64,000 nt of DNA from Enterococcus_D entomosocium (GTDB lineage Bacteria; Bacillota; Bacilli; Lactobacillales; Enterococcaceae), in assembly GCF_030441895.1 (NCBI RefSeq), contig NZ_JARJAS010000002.1; one strand, 5' to 3'. Position numbers and translations under genes: made by a program. Shown in pieces: positions 24,386-34,221 of the stretch (position 1 is its first letter; each line of letters opens with the position of its first letter). Below the pieces are notes generated by a model. It was given only the letters and a program-made list of their open reading frames with translations, ran no database searches and was not told the origin of the DNA.

Positions 24386-25618
24386 TTAATCGATCGTTCG
24401 GCGAAAAGCCTTTAATTTGACTTTGAATTTTTCTAACGTCTGCTCGGTTTCTTTCTCGATGCGTTCGGTTTCATAATAGGCAACCATATCATGGTAAAAA
24501 GACAGCATCGACTCACCAAAGCGTAAAGCCGAGATCTCGTACATCTTCCTAGAAAGAACTTCGGGATCAGCAGGAATCTTTTGTTCATAATAATCAATAA
24601 ATGCTTTTGCGAAATCCCGATCACTCTCATAGGTGACGCCTAACGATGGATCATCGATCAAGGTGTTTAAGTAATCATTGCCTTCAACGACTAATGGGGT
24701 CCCAGCAGCCATTGCTTCCGTGTATGTCAGTCCTTGTGTTTCTGAAGTGGAGGCACTGACGAAGTAATCGGCAGCGTGGTAATAGATCGCCACTTTATCA
24801 TTCGCCACTTCGCCGACAAATTGAACATGGTCAGTTAGCGCCATATCCACCACTTTTTCTTCTAATTTTTCTTTATGCGGACCTTTCCCAACGATCACTA
24901 ATTGCGCATCAGGAATCTTGGTTAGAATTTCCGGCATCCCATCGATGATCGCTTGGATATTCTTTTCATAAGAAATACGACTGAGGGAAAGCAGCATGGG
25001 TTGATCCTCAGTGATACCTAATTTCTCCCGCAATTCTTTTTTCATTTCAGATGTAATGTCCGGTCGACGAAACTTCTCGACTTCGATCCCTGTGGGGATA
25101 ATCCGCATCGGTGAAACAACACCATACCCCCTCAGCGTATCGATGACTCGTTCACTTGGACAAACAACACCTGTCGAGTGGTTGGCAAATAGCCGCGAAA
25201 GATATTTCACGTGAGACGGCCGTAAGACCTTCCCATTGGCGATGTAGTGCAAGTAGTCTTCATACATCGTATGGTAGGTATGGATCACAGGAATTTGCAA
25301 TTTGCGCCCCACCATTTTCCCTAACATCCCAGAGCCAAACTCGGTATGGGTATGGATCAATTCCAACTCTAACTCTTTGGCGATCAAATAGGCATACAAC
25401 ATGCCGCGCACTACGATTCGCCGATCTTTGAAGGACACAAACGGGACACTTGGCATGCGAATGATATCTTCTTCGTCCAGATCAGCATTGGGATCGGTCG
25501 TAGTAAAGATATACACTTTATGGCCTTTTTTCTCAAGCTCTTCTTTCAATGTCTTGATCGATGTCGCCACACCACTTACCTGGGGGAAGTAGGTGTCTGT
25601 AAAAAATCCGATTTTCAA
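24386..25618 (-). CDS. bgsB: GT4 glycosyltransferase, probable 1,2-diacylglycerol 3-glucosyltransferase BgsB
   Basis: A 410-residue GT-B enzyme. The N-terminal MKIGFFTDTYFPQVSGVATS and THTEFGSGMLG are typical of monoglucosyldiacylglycerol synthases; the nucleotide-sugar motif is near residue 290 (STSETQGLTYTEAMAAGTP). In E. faecalis BgsB makes monoglucosyl-diacylglycerol, which BgsA extends to the diglucosyl lipid that anchors lipoteichoic acid. The two-gene order bgsA-bgsB is the same here. A basic C-terminal tail (KFKVKLKAFRR) may touch the membrane. Confidence 0.88.
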   Translation of the reverse strand: MKIGFFTDTYFPQVSGVATSIKTLKEELEKKGHKVYIFTTTDPNADLDEEDIIRMPSVPFVSFKDRRIVVRGMLYAYLIAKELELELIHTHTEFGSGMLGKMVGRKLQIPVIHTYHTMYEDYLHYIANGKVLRPSHVKYLSRLFANHSTGVVCPSERVIDTLRGYGVVSPMRIIPTGIEVEKFRRPDITSEMKKELREKLGITEDQPMLLSLSRISYEKNIQAIIDGMPEILTKIPDAQLVIVGKGPHKEKLEEKVVDMALTDHVQFVGEVANDKVAIYYHAADYFVSASTSETQGLTYTEAMAAGTPLVVEGNDYLNTLIDDPSLGVTYESDRDFAKAFIDYYEQKIPADPEVLSRKMYEISALRFGESMLSFYHDMVAYYETERIEKETEQTLEKFKVKLKAFRRTID

Positions 25619-25649
25619 AACGGTACCTCCAAACTTTACATTAGTTTCT

Positions 25650-26660
25650 TTATTCCGTATTCATCACTTTTGTATAAACTTCTTTTAGCTCATATCCGAT
25701 TTCATCAATACTCTTTTGCTTGGCCGTTTCATAACCCGCTTCACTTAACTGTGGCAACGTGCCATCTACGATTCCTTTGATTTTCTCGATAAACCCTTGA
25801 TTGGTTTTCTCCATGTATGCATTGTGCCCATTGCTTAGCCACCCTTTATATACTGGAATATCCCGAACAAGCACATTTTGGTGGCTGGCTAACGCCTCAA
25901 GGACCACGATCCCTTCTGTTTCTTCATAGGAAGGAAAGAAAAACAGATCAGCCGCTGAATATGCCCCTTCGATGATGTCTCCTTTGATATAGCCGGGAAA
26001 CAGCACATTTTCTGGATGGTCTTCATTGACAAGGTCGCGGATCTGCTTAGGAATCGTCATCATTGGTGTATGACCAAACCAGATAAACGTATATTCAGGC
26101 AATTGTCTAGCTATTTCTACAAAATCAAGAATGCCTTTTCGTTCAAAAAACAAACCGACCGATATAATGACTTTTTGATCAGGTAAAAGCTGAAAATACT
26201 CACGAAAGGCTTTTTCTTTCTCATGATCCGGCTGATATTTGTCAAGATCGATCCCGTTTGAGATCGCTTCTATCGGCACTTGGATACCATACCCTTCCAA
26301 AAGTTCTTTCGAATAAGGGGTCGGGGTGATCAATTGATCGGCTCTGGAATAAAGATTGATCAAATATTTTTTATATAATGGCGAAAGCTGATTTGAACCG
26401 ATAAATGAATTCCGAAAATCCTCTTCTGTAGAATGGGCATGGTAAATCACTTTTTTTCCTTGTCTTTTGGCTTTATTGACCATATGCATACTATTGATTC
26501 CATACGTGTTGATGTGAAGAATGTCATAATCCTCATCATTTTTATCAAGAGTAAAAGGAATCCCGACAGATGTCAGCGCTCGTTGCTGATGGGCCAATGC
26601 GCGACCGATACCTGATTTAGCTAATAATTTTTCTCCTTCAAAATAAAGAAGTACTTTCAA
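25650..26660 (-). CDS. bgsA: GT4 glycosyltransferase, probable diglucosyl-diacylglycerol synthase BgsA
   Basis: A 336-residue GT-B glycosyltransferase starting at TTG, eight bases behind a perfect AAGGAGG. The acceptor half contains HINTYGINSM and TPTPYSKELLEGYGI; the donor half has VGLFFERKGILDFV and the EX7E motif in SYEETEGIVVLEALAS near residue 245. It resembles Listeria LafB and E. faecalis BgsA, which add the second hexose to the glycolipid anchor. The neighbour downstream makes the first step, so the two genes form a pathway. It acts at the inner face of the membrane. Confidence 0.85.
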   Translation of the reverse strand: MKVLLYFEGEKLLAKSGIGRALAHQQRALTSVGIPFTLDKNDEDYDILHINTYGINSMHMVNKAKRQGKKVIYHAHSTEEDFRNSFIGSNQLSPLYKKYLINLYSRADQLITPTPYSKELLEGYGIQVPIEAISNGIDLDKYQPDHEKEKAFREYFQLLPDQKVIISVGLFFERKGILDFVEIARQLPEYTFIWFGHTPMMTIPKQIRDLVNEDHPENVLFPGYIKGDIIEGAYSAADLFFFPSYEETEGIVVLEALASHQNVLVRDIPVYKGWLSNGHNAYMEKTNQGFIEKIKGIVDGTLPQLSEAGYETAKQKSIDEIGYELKEVYTKVMNTE

Positions 26661-26697
26661 AGATGATTCCTCCTTGGAAATGCTTATATCTGATATT

Positions 26698-26706
26698 AGT
26701 ATACCA
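26698..26706 (-). promoter_or_regulatory. Extended -10 promoter of bgsA-bgsB
   Basis: Minus-strand TGG directly before TATACT (26698-26703) lies about 40 bases upstream of the TTG start; no strong -35. The remaining 180 bases up to the ptsI terminator hold nothing recognisable. Confidence 0.5.
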
Positions 26707-26882
26707 TAGGCGATCGCAGAGATACTCCTACCATGGTCCTAGATTTTGTTCCCCATTTAACCATGATACGGGAAAAACTCAGGGAATCATAGCTTAATTC
26801 CAAGATATGACAAAACTGTTCGTTTTCTGAAAAAAGTAGTAAGTTGTTGCAAGTCAAATCAAACAAAATGTCTTCTTAAAAC

Positions 26883-26916
26883 AAAAAAAGGCAACAAGCA
26901 AAAATTGCTTGTTGCC
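26883..26916 (-). terminator. Terminator of ptsHI
   Basis: GGCAACAAGCA (26890-26900) pairs with TGCTTGTTGCC (26906-26916) and is followed by seven T on the minus strand. Confidence 0.9.
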
Positions 26917-26925
26917 TAGAAATGA

Positions 26926-28653
26926 TTATTTTACATACTGTTCGATTAACTCTACAACTTCTTCCATTGTATCGCAATCTTCTAATGCACGTTTTGCTAA
27001 TTCTTGCATGTCAGTGGTTGACAAACGTTTCATTAAGCTACGTGTTTTCAGAACAGATGTTGCACTCATTGAGAACTCATCTAAGCCCATACCTACAAGA
27101 AGTGGCACAGCAGTTTGATCGCCGGCCATTTCTCCACACATACCAGCCCATTTGCCTTCAGCATGCGCTGAATCGATCACGTTTTTGATCAAGCGTAAGA
27201 TGGATGGGTTGTATGGTTGGTACAAGTAAGACACGCGTTCATTCATGCGGTCTGCAGCCATTGTGTATTGGATCAAGTCATTGGTACCAATACTGAAGAA
27301 GTCAACTTCCTTCGCAAACTTGTCTGCTAAGACAGCTGCTGCTGGAATTTCGATCATGATTCCGACTTGGATCTCGTTAGAAATCTCAACGCCTTCGTCA
27401 ATCAATTTTTGACGCTCTTCTTCATACATTTTCTTCGCTGTACGGAACTCTTTCAATGTTGCCACCATTGGGAACATAATACGTAAGTTACCATGAGCAG
27501 AAGCACGTAACAACGCACGAAGTTGGGTACGGAACATGTCGTCCCCAAGTTCAGACAAGCTGATACGCAATGCACGATAGCCTAAGAAAGGATTCATTTC
27601 ATGAGGCAATTTTAAGTAAGGAAGTTCTTTATCGCCACCGATATCCATTGTGCGGACAACCACTGGTTTTCCAGCCATTCCTTCTAGAACTGCTTTATAC
27701 GCTTTATATTGGTCTTCTTCTGTTGGGAAATCAGGAGAATCCATGTACAAGAATTCAGTACGGTATAAACCGACTGCTTCTGCACCATTGTTGTGGACAC
27801 CTTCTAAATCTTTTGGTGTACCAATGTTCGCAGCTAATTCAAAGTGCTTACCATCAGCCGTAACTGTTTCAGCATCTTTTAATTTTTCCCACTCTGCTTT
27901 TTGATCTGCGTAGGCTTTCCCAGCTTCAACAAATTCAGCCGCTTGGTCATCTGTCGGGTTGACGATAACGTCACCGATAATGCCGTTAACAGCTAAGATG
28001 TCGCCCGCTTTCACTTTTGCAGTGATCTCCATCGTTCCAACGATTGCTGGGATTTCAAGAGAACGTGCCATGATTGCGGAATGAGAAGTACGTCCACCGA
28101 TATCTGTTACAAAAGCTTTAACAAAGTTGCGGTCTAATTGTGCGGTATCACTTGGTGTCAAGTCATGCGCAACAACGACTACTTCTTCGTTGATCATTGA
28201 AGGATTAGGCAAAGTCACATTCAACAAATGCGCCAAGATACGTTTAGCAACATCTTTGATGTCAGCTGCCCGTTCTTGCATGTAAGCATTGTCATCCATT
28301 GCTTCAAACATACCAATATACATGTCAGTAACTTCTTTCAATGCAGCTTCTGCATTGACTTTGTTATCTGTCACGTTTTGTTTGATTTGACCGATCATCT
28401 CAGGATCTGAAAGAACCATTAAATGAGCATCAAATACTTGTGCTTCTGCTTCACCTAAAGTTTGCGCTGCTTTGTCGCGGATTTGTTGTAATTCCGCTGT
28501 TGACTTCGCTAACGCATCATCTAAGCGTGCTTCCTCTGCTGCAGTATCTTCAACTGATACTTTTGAAAAAGATAAATCAGGTTGTACTAACAGGTAGGCT
28601 TTCGCAACGGCTACACCATCACTAGCAGCAATTCCTTTTAGCATCTCAACCAT
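26926..28653 (-). CDS. ptsI: Phosphoenolpyruvate-protein phosphotransferase (PTS enzyme I)
   Basis: A 575-residue enzyme that takes phosphate from phosphoenolpyruvate and passes it to HPr. The phosphorylated His is in GGRTSHSAIMARSLE near residue 190; the C-terminal PEP-binding domain contains DFFSIGTNDLIQY and the Cys in GKWAGMCGEMAGD. The ATG overlaps the ptsH stop as TAATG, so translation is coupled. Length matches the family. Confidence 0.97.
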   Translation of the reverse strand: MVEMLKGIAASDGVAVAKAYLLVQPDLSFSKVSVEDTAAEEARLDDALAKSTAELQQIRDKAAQTLGEAEAQVFDAHLMVLSDPEMIGQIKQNVTDNKVNAEAALKEVTDMYIGMFEAMDDNAYMQERAADIKDVAKRILAHLLNVTLPNPSMINEEVVVVAHDLTPSDTAQLDRNFVKAFVTDIGGRTSHSAIMARSLEIPAIVGTMEITAKVKAGDILAVNGIIGDVIVNPTDDQAAEFVEAGKAYADQKAEWEKLKDAETVTADGKHFELAANIGTPKDLEGVHNNGAEAVGLYRTEFLYMDSPDFPTEEDQYKAYKAVLEGMAGKPVVVRTMDIGGDKELPYLKLPHEMNPFLGYRALRISLSELGDDMFRTQLRALLRASAHGNLRIMFPMVATLKEFRTAKKMYEEERQKLIDEGVEISNEIQVGIMIEIPAAAVLADKFAKEVDFFSIGTNDLIQYTMAADRMNERVSYLYQPYNPSILRLIKNVIDSAHAEGKWAGMCGEMAGDQTAVPLLVGMGLDEFSMSATSVLKTRSLMKRLSTTDMQELAKRALEDCDTMEEVVELIEQYVK

Positions 28654-28919
28654 TATTCAGACAAACCTTCTTTTTTCATTGTTTCTACGATTGCAGCGAT
28701 TGCATCTGCTTCGTCAGCACCTTCAGCAGTGATAGTTACATCAGAACCTTGGCCAACACCTAATGACATTACGCCCATGATTGATTTAAGGTTTACTGAT
28801 TTACCTTTGTACTCTAAGTTGATATCAGAGTTGAATTTGCTTGCTGTTTGAACCAATAATGTAGCTGGACGTGCGTGAATCCCTGTCTCAGCAACAACGT
28901 GAAAATCTTTCTTTTCCAT
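28653..28919 (-). CDS. ptsH: Phosphocarrier protein HPr
   Basis: An 88-residue protein from the ATG at 28919 (MEKKDFHVV), which follows AAAGGAG at normal distance; a TTG three codons upstream is less likely. His15 (TGIHARPAT) receives phosphate from enzyme I and Ser46 (NLKSIMGVM) is the HPr-kinase site that signals carbon catabolite repression through CcpA. It is the first gene of ptsHI. Confidence 0.97.
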   Translation of the reverse strand: MEKKDFHVVAETGIHARPATLLVQTASKFNSDINLEYKGKSVNLKSIMGVMSLGVGQGSDVTITAEGADEADAIAAIVETMKKEGLSE

Positions 28920-29079
28920 ATTGATCAATCTCCTTTATGATACGTTTTTTTGTGTGAAGGCAAAATTTCCATGCATGCAATGATACCCGAAAAAAATCGC
29001 CCTTTCAACTGTTAAGATTACCATTTTTTTCCTCGATAGACAACCGTTTTCTCTTAAATAAACGATTGAAATAAATGTC

Positions 29080-29271
29080 CTATTTATTTTCTTGCACGTA
29101 ACGGTAGATGATCTTCCCATTTAACCCCGCTTCTCCGACAAAAGAAGACCGGTCTTCCAACTGGAGCCAGACATCTCTAAACGCCAGAAATTCCGGCTGT
29201 TGGACAATCAATTCTTGGATCTCTCCATTACGTAAACGTACTACTTCTGCAGCAAAATCTCTGTTCTCCAA
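29080..29271 (-). CDS. Small hypothetical protein, 63 aa
   Basis: A frame of 63 codons starting at TTG, nine bases behind AGGTGA. The product (MENRDFAAEVVRLRNGEIQ at its N terminus) is soluble, with a mix of charged and hydrophobic residues and a central DVWLQLED. I do not recognise a family. It lies between ptsH and the divergent clpE with about 160 bases on the ptsH side. Support is the ribosome binding site and sensible composition only. Confidence 0.5.
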   Translation of the reverse strand: MENRDFAAEVVRLRNGEIQELIVQQPEFLAFRDVWLQLEDRSSFVGEAGLNGKIIYRYVQENK

Positions 29272-29375
29272 CGTCTATTCTCACCTCTTTCTTTCTATTA
29301 TATAGGAATTACTTTTTATTTAAAAGACCGCTTCTATAAGTGAAATCGAAGGGAAAATTTTTAAAGGTAAAATTC

Positions 29376-29403
29376 TTGCAGTCTGACAAAAAGTTAGTAT
29401 AAT
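29376..29403 (+). promoter_or_regulatory. Promoter of clpE
   Basis: TTGCAG (29376-29381) and TATAAT (29398-29403) are 16 bases apart; the start point would lie inside the CtsR box just downstream. Confidence 0.75.
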
Positions 29404-29411
29404 AGAATTAT

Positions 29412-29427
29412 GGTCAGTAAAGGTCAA
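29412..29427 (+). promoter_or_regulatory. CtsR operator of clpE
   Basis: GGTCAGTAAAGGTCAA matches the CtsR heptad direct repeat (GGTCAAA-N3-GGTCAAA type). Overlap with the start point fits heat-shock repression. A further palindrome, ACCTTGAAGGT, lies at about 29437-29447 in the leader. Confidence 0.85.
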
Positions 29428-29542
29428 TAACACATTACCTTGAAGGTGACCGTTACTTTGCCCACAGCCCCTTTTCTTTTACAAGCAATCAAATGCGCCG
29501 TAAAATAGGGTTGTTGGAACAAATATGAAAGGTCGTGAATCT

Positions 29543-31804
29543 ATGCTTTGTCAAAATTGCGGCAAAAATGAAGCTTCAATTCATTTATATGCCAATGTCA
29601 ATGGTCAAAGAAAACAACTCGATTATTGTCAAAGTTGTTACCAAAAAATAAAAGCACAATCTGGGAATGCTGCAGCTGCAATGGCGCAAGATCCTTTTGG
29701 ATTTGGCAATCTTGATGATTTATTCCGTCAAATGTCTCGTCAAATGCAGCAAGGAAATCCCCCTTATGAACAAACCCCACCGACACAAACTGGCGGTAAC
29801 GGTTTTGTTGGCGGGCAACCACCACGCAATAACCAAGCGCCTGCGGGTCTGCTGGGAGAATATGGCATCAATATCACTCAAATGGCTCGTGATGGTGAAG
29901 TCGATCCAGTGGTCGGTCGTGATTCAGAAATCAAACGCGTGATCGAGATCCTTAATCGCCGAACCAAGAATAATCCTGTATTGATTGGTGAACCTGGGGT
30001 TGGGAAAACTGCCGTTGTTGAAGGGTTAGCCCAAAAAATCGTTGATGGTGATGTGCCACAAAAATTGATGGAAAAAGAAGTTATTCGTTTGGACGTTGCG
30101 TCGCTTGTTCAAGGCACAGGTATTCGTGGCCAATTTGAAGAACGCATCCAAAAATTGATCGAAGAAATCAAGCAAGCGGAAAATGTGATCTTGTTTATCG
30201 ATGAAGTCCATGAAATCGTTGGCGCTGGTGCAGCCGGCGACGGAAATATGGATGCTGGAAACATCTTAAAACCAGCTCTTGCCCGTGGAGAACTACAAAT
30301 GGTCGGAGCAACGACGTTAAATGAATACCGCATTATCGAAAAAGACGCCGCTTTAGAACGGCGTTTGCAACCAGTACGTGTGGATGAACCTTCTGTGGAA
30401 GAAACCATTCGTATTTTAAAAGGCCTACAACCGCGTTATGAAGATTACCATCATGTGAAATATACGGATGAAGCGATCGCAGCTGCCGCTACCCTTTCTA
30501 ACCGTTACATTCAAGATCGATTCTTGCCTGATAAAGCGATCGATCTGCTAGATGAAACAGGTTCGAAGAAAAACTTGACGATCCAAATCGTTGATCCAAA
30601 AACGATCGAAAAGAAATTACAAGAAGCGGAAGAACAAAAACAAGCTGCCTCTCGAGAAGAAGATTTTGAAAAAGCTGCTTACTATCGCGATCAAATCAAC
30701 AAGCTTCAAAAAATGAAAGAACGTCAAATCAGCGAAGAAGAAACGCCTGTCATCACCGAAAAAGACATGGAACAAATCGTTGAAGAACGGACAAATATCC
30801 CTGTTGGGGAATTAAAAGAAAAAGAACAAACCCAGTTGAGGAATCTTGCGGATGACTTGAAAGCTAAAGTTATTGGTCAAGACGAAGCAATCGACAAAGT
30901 TGCAAAAGCGATCCGCAGAAATCGGGTCGGTTTAGGCAAACAAAACCGTCCGATCGGCTCTTTCCTATTCGTCGGTCCAACCGGTGTCGGGAAAACCGAA
31001 TTAGCAAAACAATTAGCTTATGAAATGTTTGGTTCTGAAGAATCAATGATTCGTTTCGACATGTCAGAATACATGGAGAAACACAGTGTATCCAAATTGA
31101 TTGGTTCTCCTCCAGGCTATGTTGGCTATGAAGAAGCAGGTCAATTGACTGAAAAAGTTCGTCGGAATCCTTACAGCTTGATTCTATTAGATGAAGTAGA
31201 AAAAGCCCATCCTGATGTATTGCATATGTTCTTGCAAATTCTCGATGATGGTCGCTTGACCGATGCTCAAGGACGTACCGTCAGCTTTAAGGACACCTTG
31301 ATCATCATGACAAGTAATGCCGGAACCGGCAAAGTTGAAGCTAACGTTGGCTTCGGTGCGGCGCGTGAAGGTATCACTCGTTCCGTTTTGAATCAATTGA
31401 ATAATTACTTTACACCAGAGTTTCTCAACCGCTTTGACGGCATCATCGAATTTAAAGCTTTAAGCAAGGAAAACTTGTTATCGATCGTGTCTCTCATGCT
31501 GCATGAAGTCAATCAAACCCTTAGCCAACAAAAACTGCATATCGACGTTCCACAAGACGTGCAAGAAAAATTGGTGGATCTTGGTTACAGTGCAACGATG
31601 GGGGCTCGCCCATTGCGTAGAACCATCCAAGATCAAATCGAAGACGGCATTGCAGAATTTTATCTTGAGCATCCACAAGTACATCAACTAAAAGCACAAT
31701 TAGAAGATGCAGATAAAATCATTGTGACCTCCGCTGAGTCCCCTGCACCTCTTGAAGAAGCCAATCCGGCTTCTGAAGAAGAAGCATCGGAAACAAACGA
31801 GTAA
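29543..31804 (+). CDS. clpE: ATP-dependent Clp protease ATP-binding subunit ClpE
   Basis: An AAA+ unfoldase of 753 residues from MLCQNC; an ATG six codons upstream is possible. An N-terminal zinc finger (Cys3, Cys6, Cys29, Cys32) separates ClpE from ClpC. Two AAA modules follow: Walker A motifs GEPGVGKT (near 160) and GPTGVGKT (near 485), with a UVR motif (DFEKAAYYRDQINKL) between them. The C-terminal tail is acidic and Ala/Glu-rich. It is monocistronic with a CtsR box at its promoter, so it should be induced by heat and protein damage. Confidence 0.96.
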   Translation: MLCQNCGKNEASIHLYANVNGQRKQLDYCQSCYQKIKAQSGNAAAAMAQDPFGFGNLDDLFRQMSRQMQQGNPPYEQTPPTQTGGNGFVGGQPPRNNQAPAGLLGEYGINITQMARDGEVDPVVGRDSEIKRVIEILNRRTKNNPVLIGEPGVGKTAVVEGLAQKIVDGDVPQKLMEKEVIRLDVASLVQGTGIRGQFEERIQKLIEEIKQAENVILFIDEVHEIVGAGAAGDGNMDAGNILKPALARGELQMVGATTLNEYRIIEKDAALERRLQPVRVDEPSVEETIRILKGLQPRYEDYHHVKYTDEAIAAAATLSNRYIQDRFLPDKAIDLLDETGSKKNLTIQIVDPKTIEKKLQEAEEQKQAASREEDFEKAAYYRDQINKLQKMKERQISEEETPVITEKDMEQIVEERTNIPVGELKEKEQTQLRNLADDLKAKVIGQDEAIDKVAKAIRRNRVGLGKQNRPIGSFLFVGPTGVGKTELAKQLAYEMFGSEESMIRFDMSEYMEKHSVSKLIGSPPGYVGYEEAGQLTEKVRRNPYSLILLDEVEKAHPDVLHMFLQILDDGRLTDAQGRTVSFKDTLIIMTSNAGTGKVEANVGFGAAREGITRSVLNQLNNYFTPEFLNRFDGIIEFKALSKENLLSIVSLMLHEVNQTLSQQKLHIDVPQDVQEKLVDLGYSATMGARPLRRTIQDQIEDGIAEFYLEHPQVHQLKAQLEDADKIIVTSAESPAPLEEANPASEEEASETNE

Positions 31805-31839
31805 CAAGCTGCCAAAACGTGTAACGAAACGTTTCCTTT

Positions 31840-31898
31840 GCCAGACAACCATGTTTTGCCAAAAAATTGGGTAATTCCGAGTTGTCTGGCTTTTCTTT
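31840..31898 (+). terminator. Terminator of clpE
   Basis: GCCAGACAAC (31840-31849) pairs with GTTGTCTGGC (31881-31890) across a 31-base loop, followed by TTTTCTTTT. Confidence 0.7.
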
Positions 31899-31913
31899 TG
31901 AAAAAAAACGCCC

Positions 31914-31919
31914 TATAAT
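31914..31919 (+). promoter_or_regulatory. -10 element of the DUF1827 gene
   Basis: A perfect TATAAT about 37 bases before the GTG start; the -35 region is poor. Confidence 0.5.
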
Positions 31920-31955
31920 GTTATTAATAAATACATAGAATGTGAGGTGAGTCTG

Positions 31956-32267
31956 GTGAAATTAATCAATGTTACGAACAGCCATTCTCGACTAGTATTG
32001 AATCAACTTGAAAATACCGACGCGGAACTTGTAAAGGTTTACACAGCCGGAGATACAACCGTGATCTTTACCTCAGCGCCGAACCACAATGAAATTTTGC
32101 TGATCAATAAAAAAAGAACTATTCGCCCGACGGAAGTTGAAGAAATCAAAAATTACTTCTTGAAAAAATTACCTGATGGCTCTTATGATCCTGCAACGAT
32201 CTCTGTGATCCAAATGCCCGAAGTGGTGGAAATCTCCATCAAAAAAACATTATCCTCATCACGTTAG
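31956..32267 (+). CDS. DUF1827 family protein
   Basis: A protein of 103 residues starting at GTG 31956; AGGTGA stands five bases before it, while the GTG three codons earlier has no site. The sequence begins MKLINVTNSHSRLVLNQLE and continues through LVKVYTAGDTTVIFT, the pattern of the small DUF1827 family of lactic acid bacteria. The family has no known function to my knowledge. It follows clpE in the same direction, but with its own -10 and behind a terminator, so co-regulation is not implied. Confidence 0.8.
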   Translation: MKLINVTNSHSRLVLNQLENTDAELVKVYTAGDTTVIFTSAPNHNEILLINKKRTIRPTEVEEIKNYFLKKLPDGSYDPATISVIQMPEVVEISIKKTLSSSR

Positions 32268-32290
32268 CTTTGCCTGATCACGGGTTTAAA

Positions 32291-32345
32291 AAATATCTAT
32301 AAAAGGTGACTGTCGCAGCCCTCTTTTATAGATATCTTTTTTTGT
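32291..32345 (+). terminator. Terminator of the DUF1827 gene
   Basis: AAATATCTATAAAAG (32291-32305) pairs with CTTTTATAGATAT (32323-32335), followed by a T-run. Confidence 0.85.
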
Positions 32346-32401
32346 CTTCTCTCTTCCTTCTATTGGTTAGTACTTCGACCAACGATACCTGATGTTCAAG
32401 T

Positions 32402-32428
32402 AAAAAAAGAGAGCCATACGCTCTCTTT
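32402..32428 (-). terminator. Terminator of the Mga-like regulator
   Basis: AAAGAGAGC and GCTCTCTTT pair across a five-base loop; on the minus strand seven T follow. Confidence 0.85.
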
Positions 32429-33889
32429 TCAAGTATATTTATTAGAAATCATCGACTGGATCATCACATTTAGATTGTGCCAATCCTTGGTACTATGAAC
32501 ATTGCCAAAAAATGTGAATTTCTGCGACTCATTATGGATTAGCACGCCATCAGAAACCAATATATCTGAGTCTCCTAAATTCGAACTAAAGTGAATCACA
32601 TTTTCATTGTAAATTTTCAACAGTTTGTTTTTAATGACCGGAATATATTCTGGATGGTTCAAAAGAGAAATACCAATGCGAATCGGTTCCTCTTCCTGGA
32701 TAGGTAAATAAGACGCTGTGATCTGAGCGATTTTCCTTAAGAAGAGGGCTTCTTTTTCTATTACAAACGAATGGCGCTGCAAGGCAGCTGCAATCAGCTC
32801 TTCCACCTCTAATACTCGTTCGTTCGTAGAGGACAAATCTTCAGTAGACACAAAACTATCCAAAAAGAGATGAAGACAGCCCCATGTATTCATCACTAAT
32901 TCATAGGTAATGAATTCTTCGATCTCTTTAGAAAGATTATACTTTTGCGACAAGACAGCTACAACATCGGCAGAAAATTCGACCAGCGGATTTCCTAAAA
33001 GATTTCTCAGCTTTTGGCCCAAAAGTAGTTTTTCTTGATCCGAGATCGTTTCAGGTATGAAAAGAAAAACCCAGAAATGATAAAAAATCTGTTCTTTCTC
33101 AATATCTTGCTGACTTCTGATCGGCAGCAGCTTGATCACTTGCTTTTCCCCATCTAGTTGCTTGATTTGCTCATAAATAGTGATGGAAGCATCGTCTAAC
33201 TCGTTGACAATATAGCCTCTCAACACCGCATTTTCAATGATTGAAAACATAATGTCGTGCTTCACTTTCGTGGTTTTTAACGGCTCATATTCTTTAGCTG
33301 CTAATTCAACGCTGGCACGGGTTCGCTGATTGATGTATACATTACAAGCCATGATCTCAACTAAATAATGGTACATCCTCACACACGGCTCTGCCCCTGT
33401 CAAATCAATGGAATCTGTATTGTTATTGATAGTAATCGGAACATTTTGGATAACCAGCATTTTCTTAAGATAGCTGATCAATTTATAACAATAAGAAATA
33501 CTAAAAATCAATTCTTCCGAGATGTCCACCATACGGGTCTTTCTTTTTCTTAACAAATAGGATAATAGACGATAATAAGGAGATTCTAAGAAATATTTTT
33601 TCTTTAGATTCACAAAAATATGCAGGCTTTGTTCTTCATTTAATTCTCGTGACAAATAAACAGTTCTCTTTTTCAGCAAAAAAATTGACTCGTCAAAAGT
33701 CGTAAACTCTCTCATATCTTCGGCGATTTCATTGATCAATATTTTCACCTGATACAAAGATTTGTTTGTCGTTTCACATATTTTATCGAGAGACAGCTGC
33801 TTCTCCAAAATGATATTTCTAACAACAGTTAATTTATCGACCTGTTTTTTGGTTAAATAAAACCTATACAATTTTTCTATATACTCCAA
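32429..33889 (-). CDS. Mga/AtxA-like transcriptional regulator
   Basis: A 486-residue protein with two predicted N-terminal winged-helix domains (LSLDKICETTNKSLYQVKILI near residue 32; RMVDISEELIFSISYCYKLI near residue 118), then long helical regions resembling the PTS-regulation domains of Mga/AtxA regulators, and a C-terminal EIIB-like end (SSNLGDSDILVSDG). Such proteins activate surface and virulence genes in streptococci and enterococci. Its position in the AT-rich island next to secreted proteins suggests it controls them; that is inference. It is monocistronic with its own weak promoter. Confidence 0.75.
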   Translation of the reverse strand: MEYIEKLYRFYLTKKQVDKLTVVRNIILEKQLSLDKICETTNKSLYQVKILINEIAEDMREFTTFDESIFLLKKRTVYLSRELNEEQSLHIFVNLKKKYFLESPYYRLLSYLLRKRKTRMVDISEELIFSISYCYKLISYLKKMLVIQNVPITINNNTDSIDLTGAEPCVRMYHYLVEIMACNVYINQRTRASVELAAKEYEPLKTTKVKHDIMFSIIENAVLRGYIVNELDDASITIYEQIKQLDGEKQVIKLLPIRSQQDIEKEQIFYHFWVFLFIPETISDQEKLLLGQKLRNLLGNPLVEFSADVVAVLSQKYNLSKEIEEFITYELVMNTWGCLHLFLDSFVSTEDLSSTNERVLEVEELIAAALQRHSFVIEKEALFLRKIAQITASYLPIQEEEPIRIGISLLNHPEYIPVIKNKLLKIYNENVIHFSSNLGDSDILVSDGVLIHNESQKFTFFGNVHSTKDWHNLNVMIQSMISNKYT

Positions 33890-34221
33890 AATTTTTTACC
33901 CGCCTTATTTAAAAAGTATCCCAGTATCCAATTATAGTAAAATAAACTTAAATTCAAGCCTCTTTTTTCATTAAACGGACAATTTTAATAAAAACTTCAG
34001 AAAAATCCCCTCTTCTTTAAAACAGTACGGGTGAGAAAAACTTGTGAAACGATTCTTATTTTTTGTAACATAAAAGTGTTGGAAACCATGAAAAAGAACC
34101 TGTGAATTAGCTGTTTCCATAAACTTAGAAAAAATTCGTATTCTTTCATTGATTGGTAAGTGACTTGGAGAGTAAAATCATTTTCTAGCTGGACAAACTT
34201 CTTTGAGGAATCAAGTTCATT
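33890..34221. other. AT-rich intergenic stretch, 332 bases
   Basis: No gene found. A minus-strand TATAAT at 33931-33936 with CTTGAA-like -35 near 33952-33957 probably starts the regulator transcript. Nothing else was recognised. Confidence 0.5.

Noticed and set aside
28935..29120. Minus-strand ORF of 61 codons between ptsH and the 63-aa gene
   Set aside because: It overlaps the 63-aa frame, has no ribosome binding site and ends in the ptsH leader.
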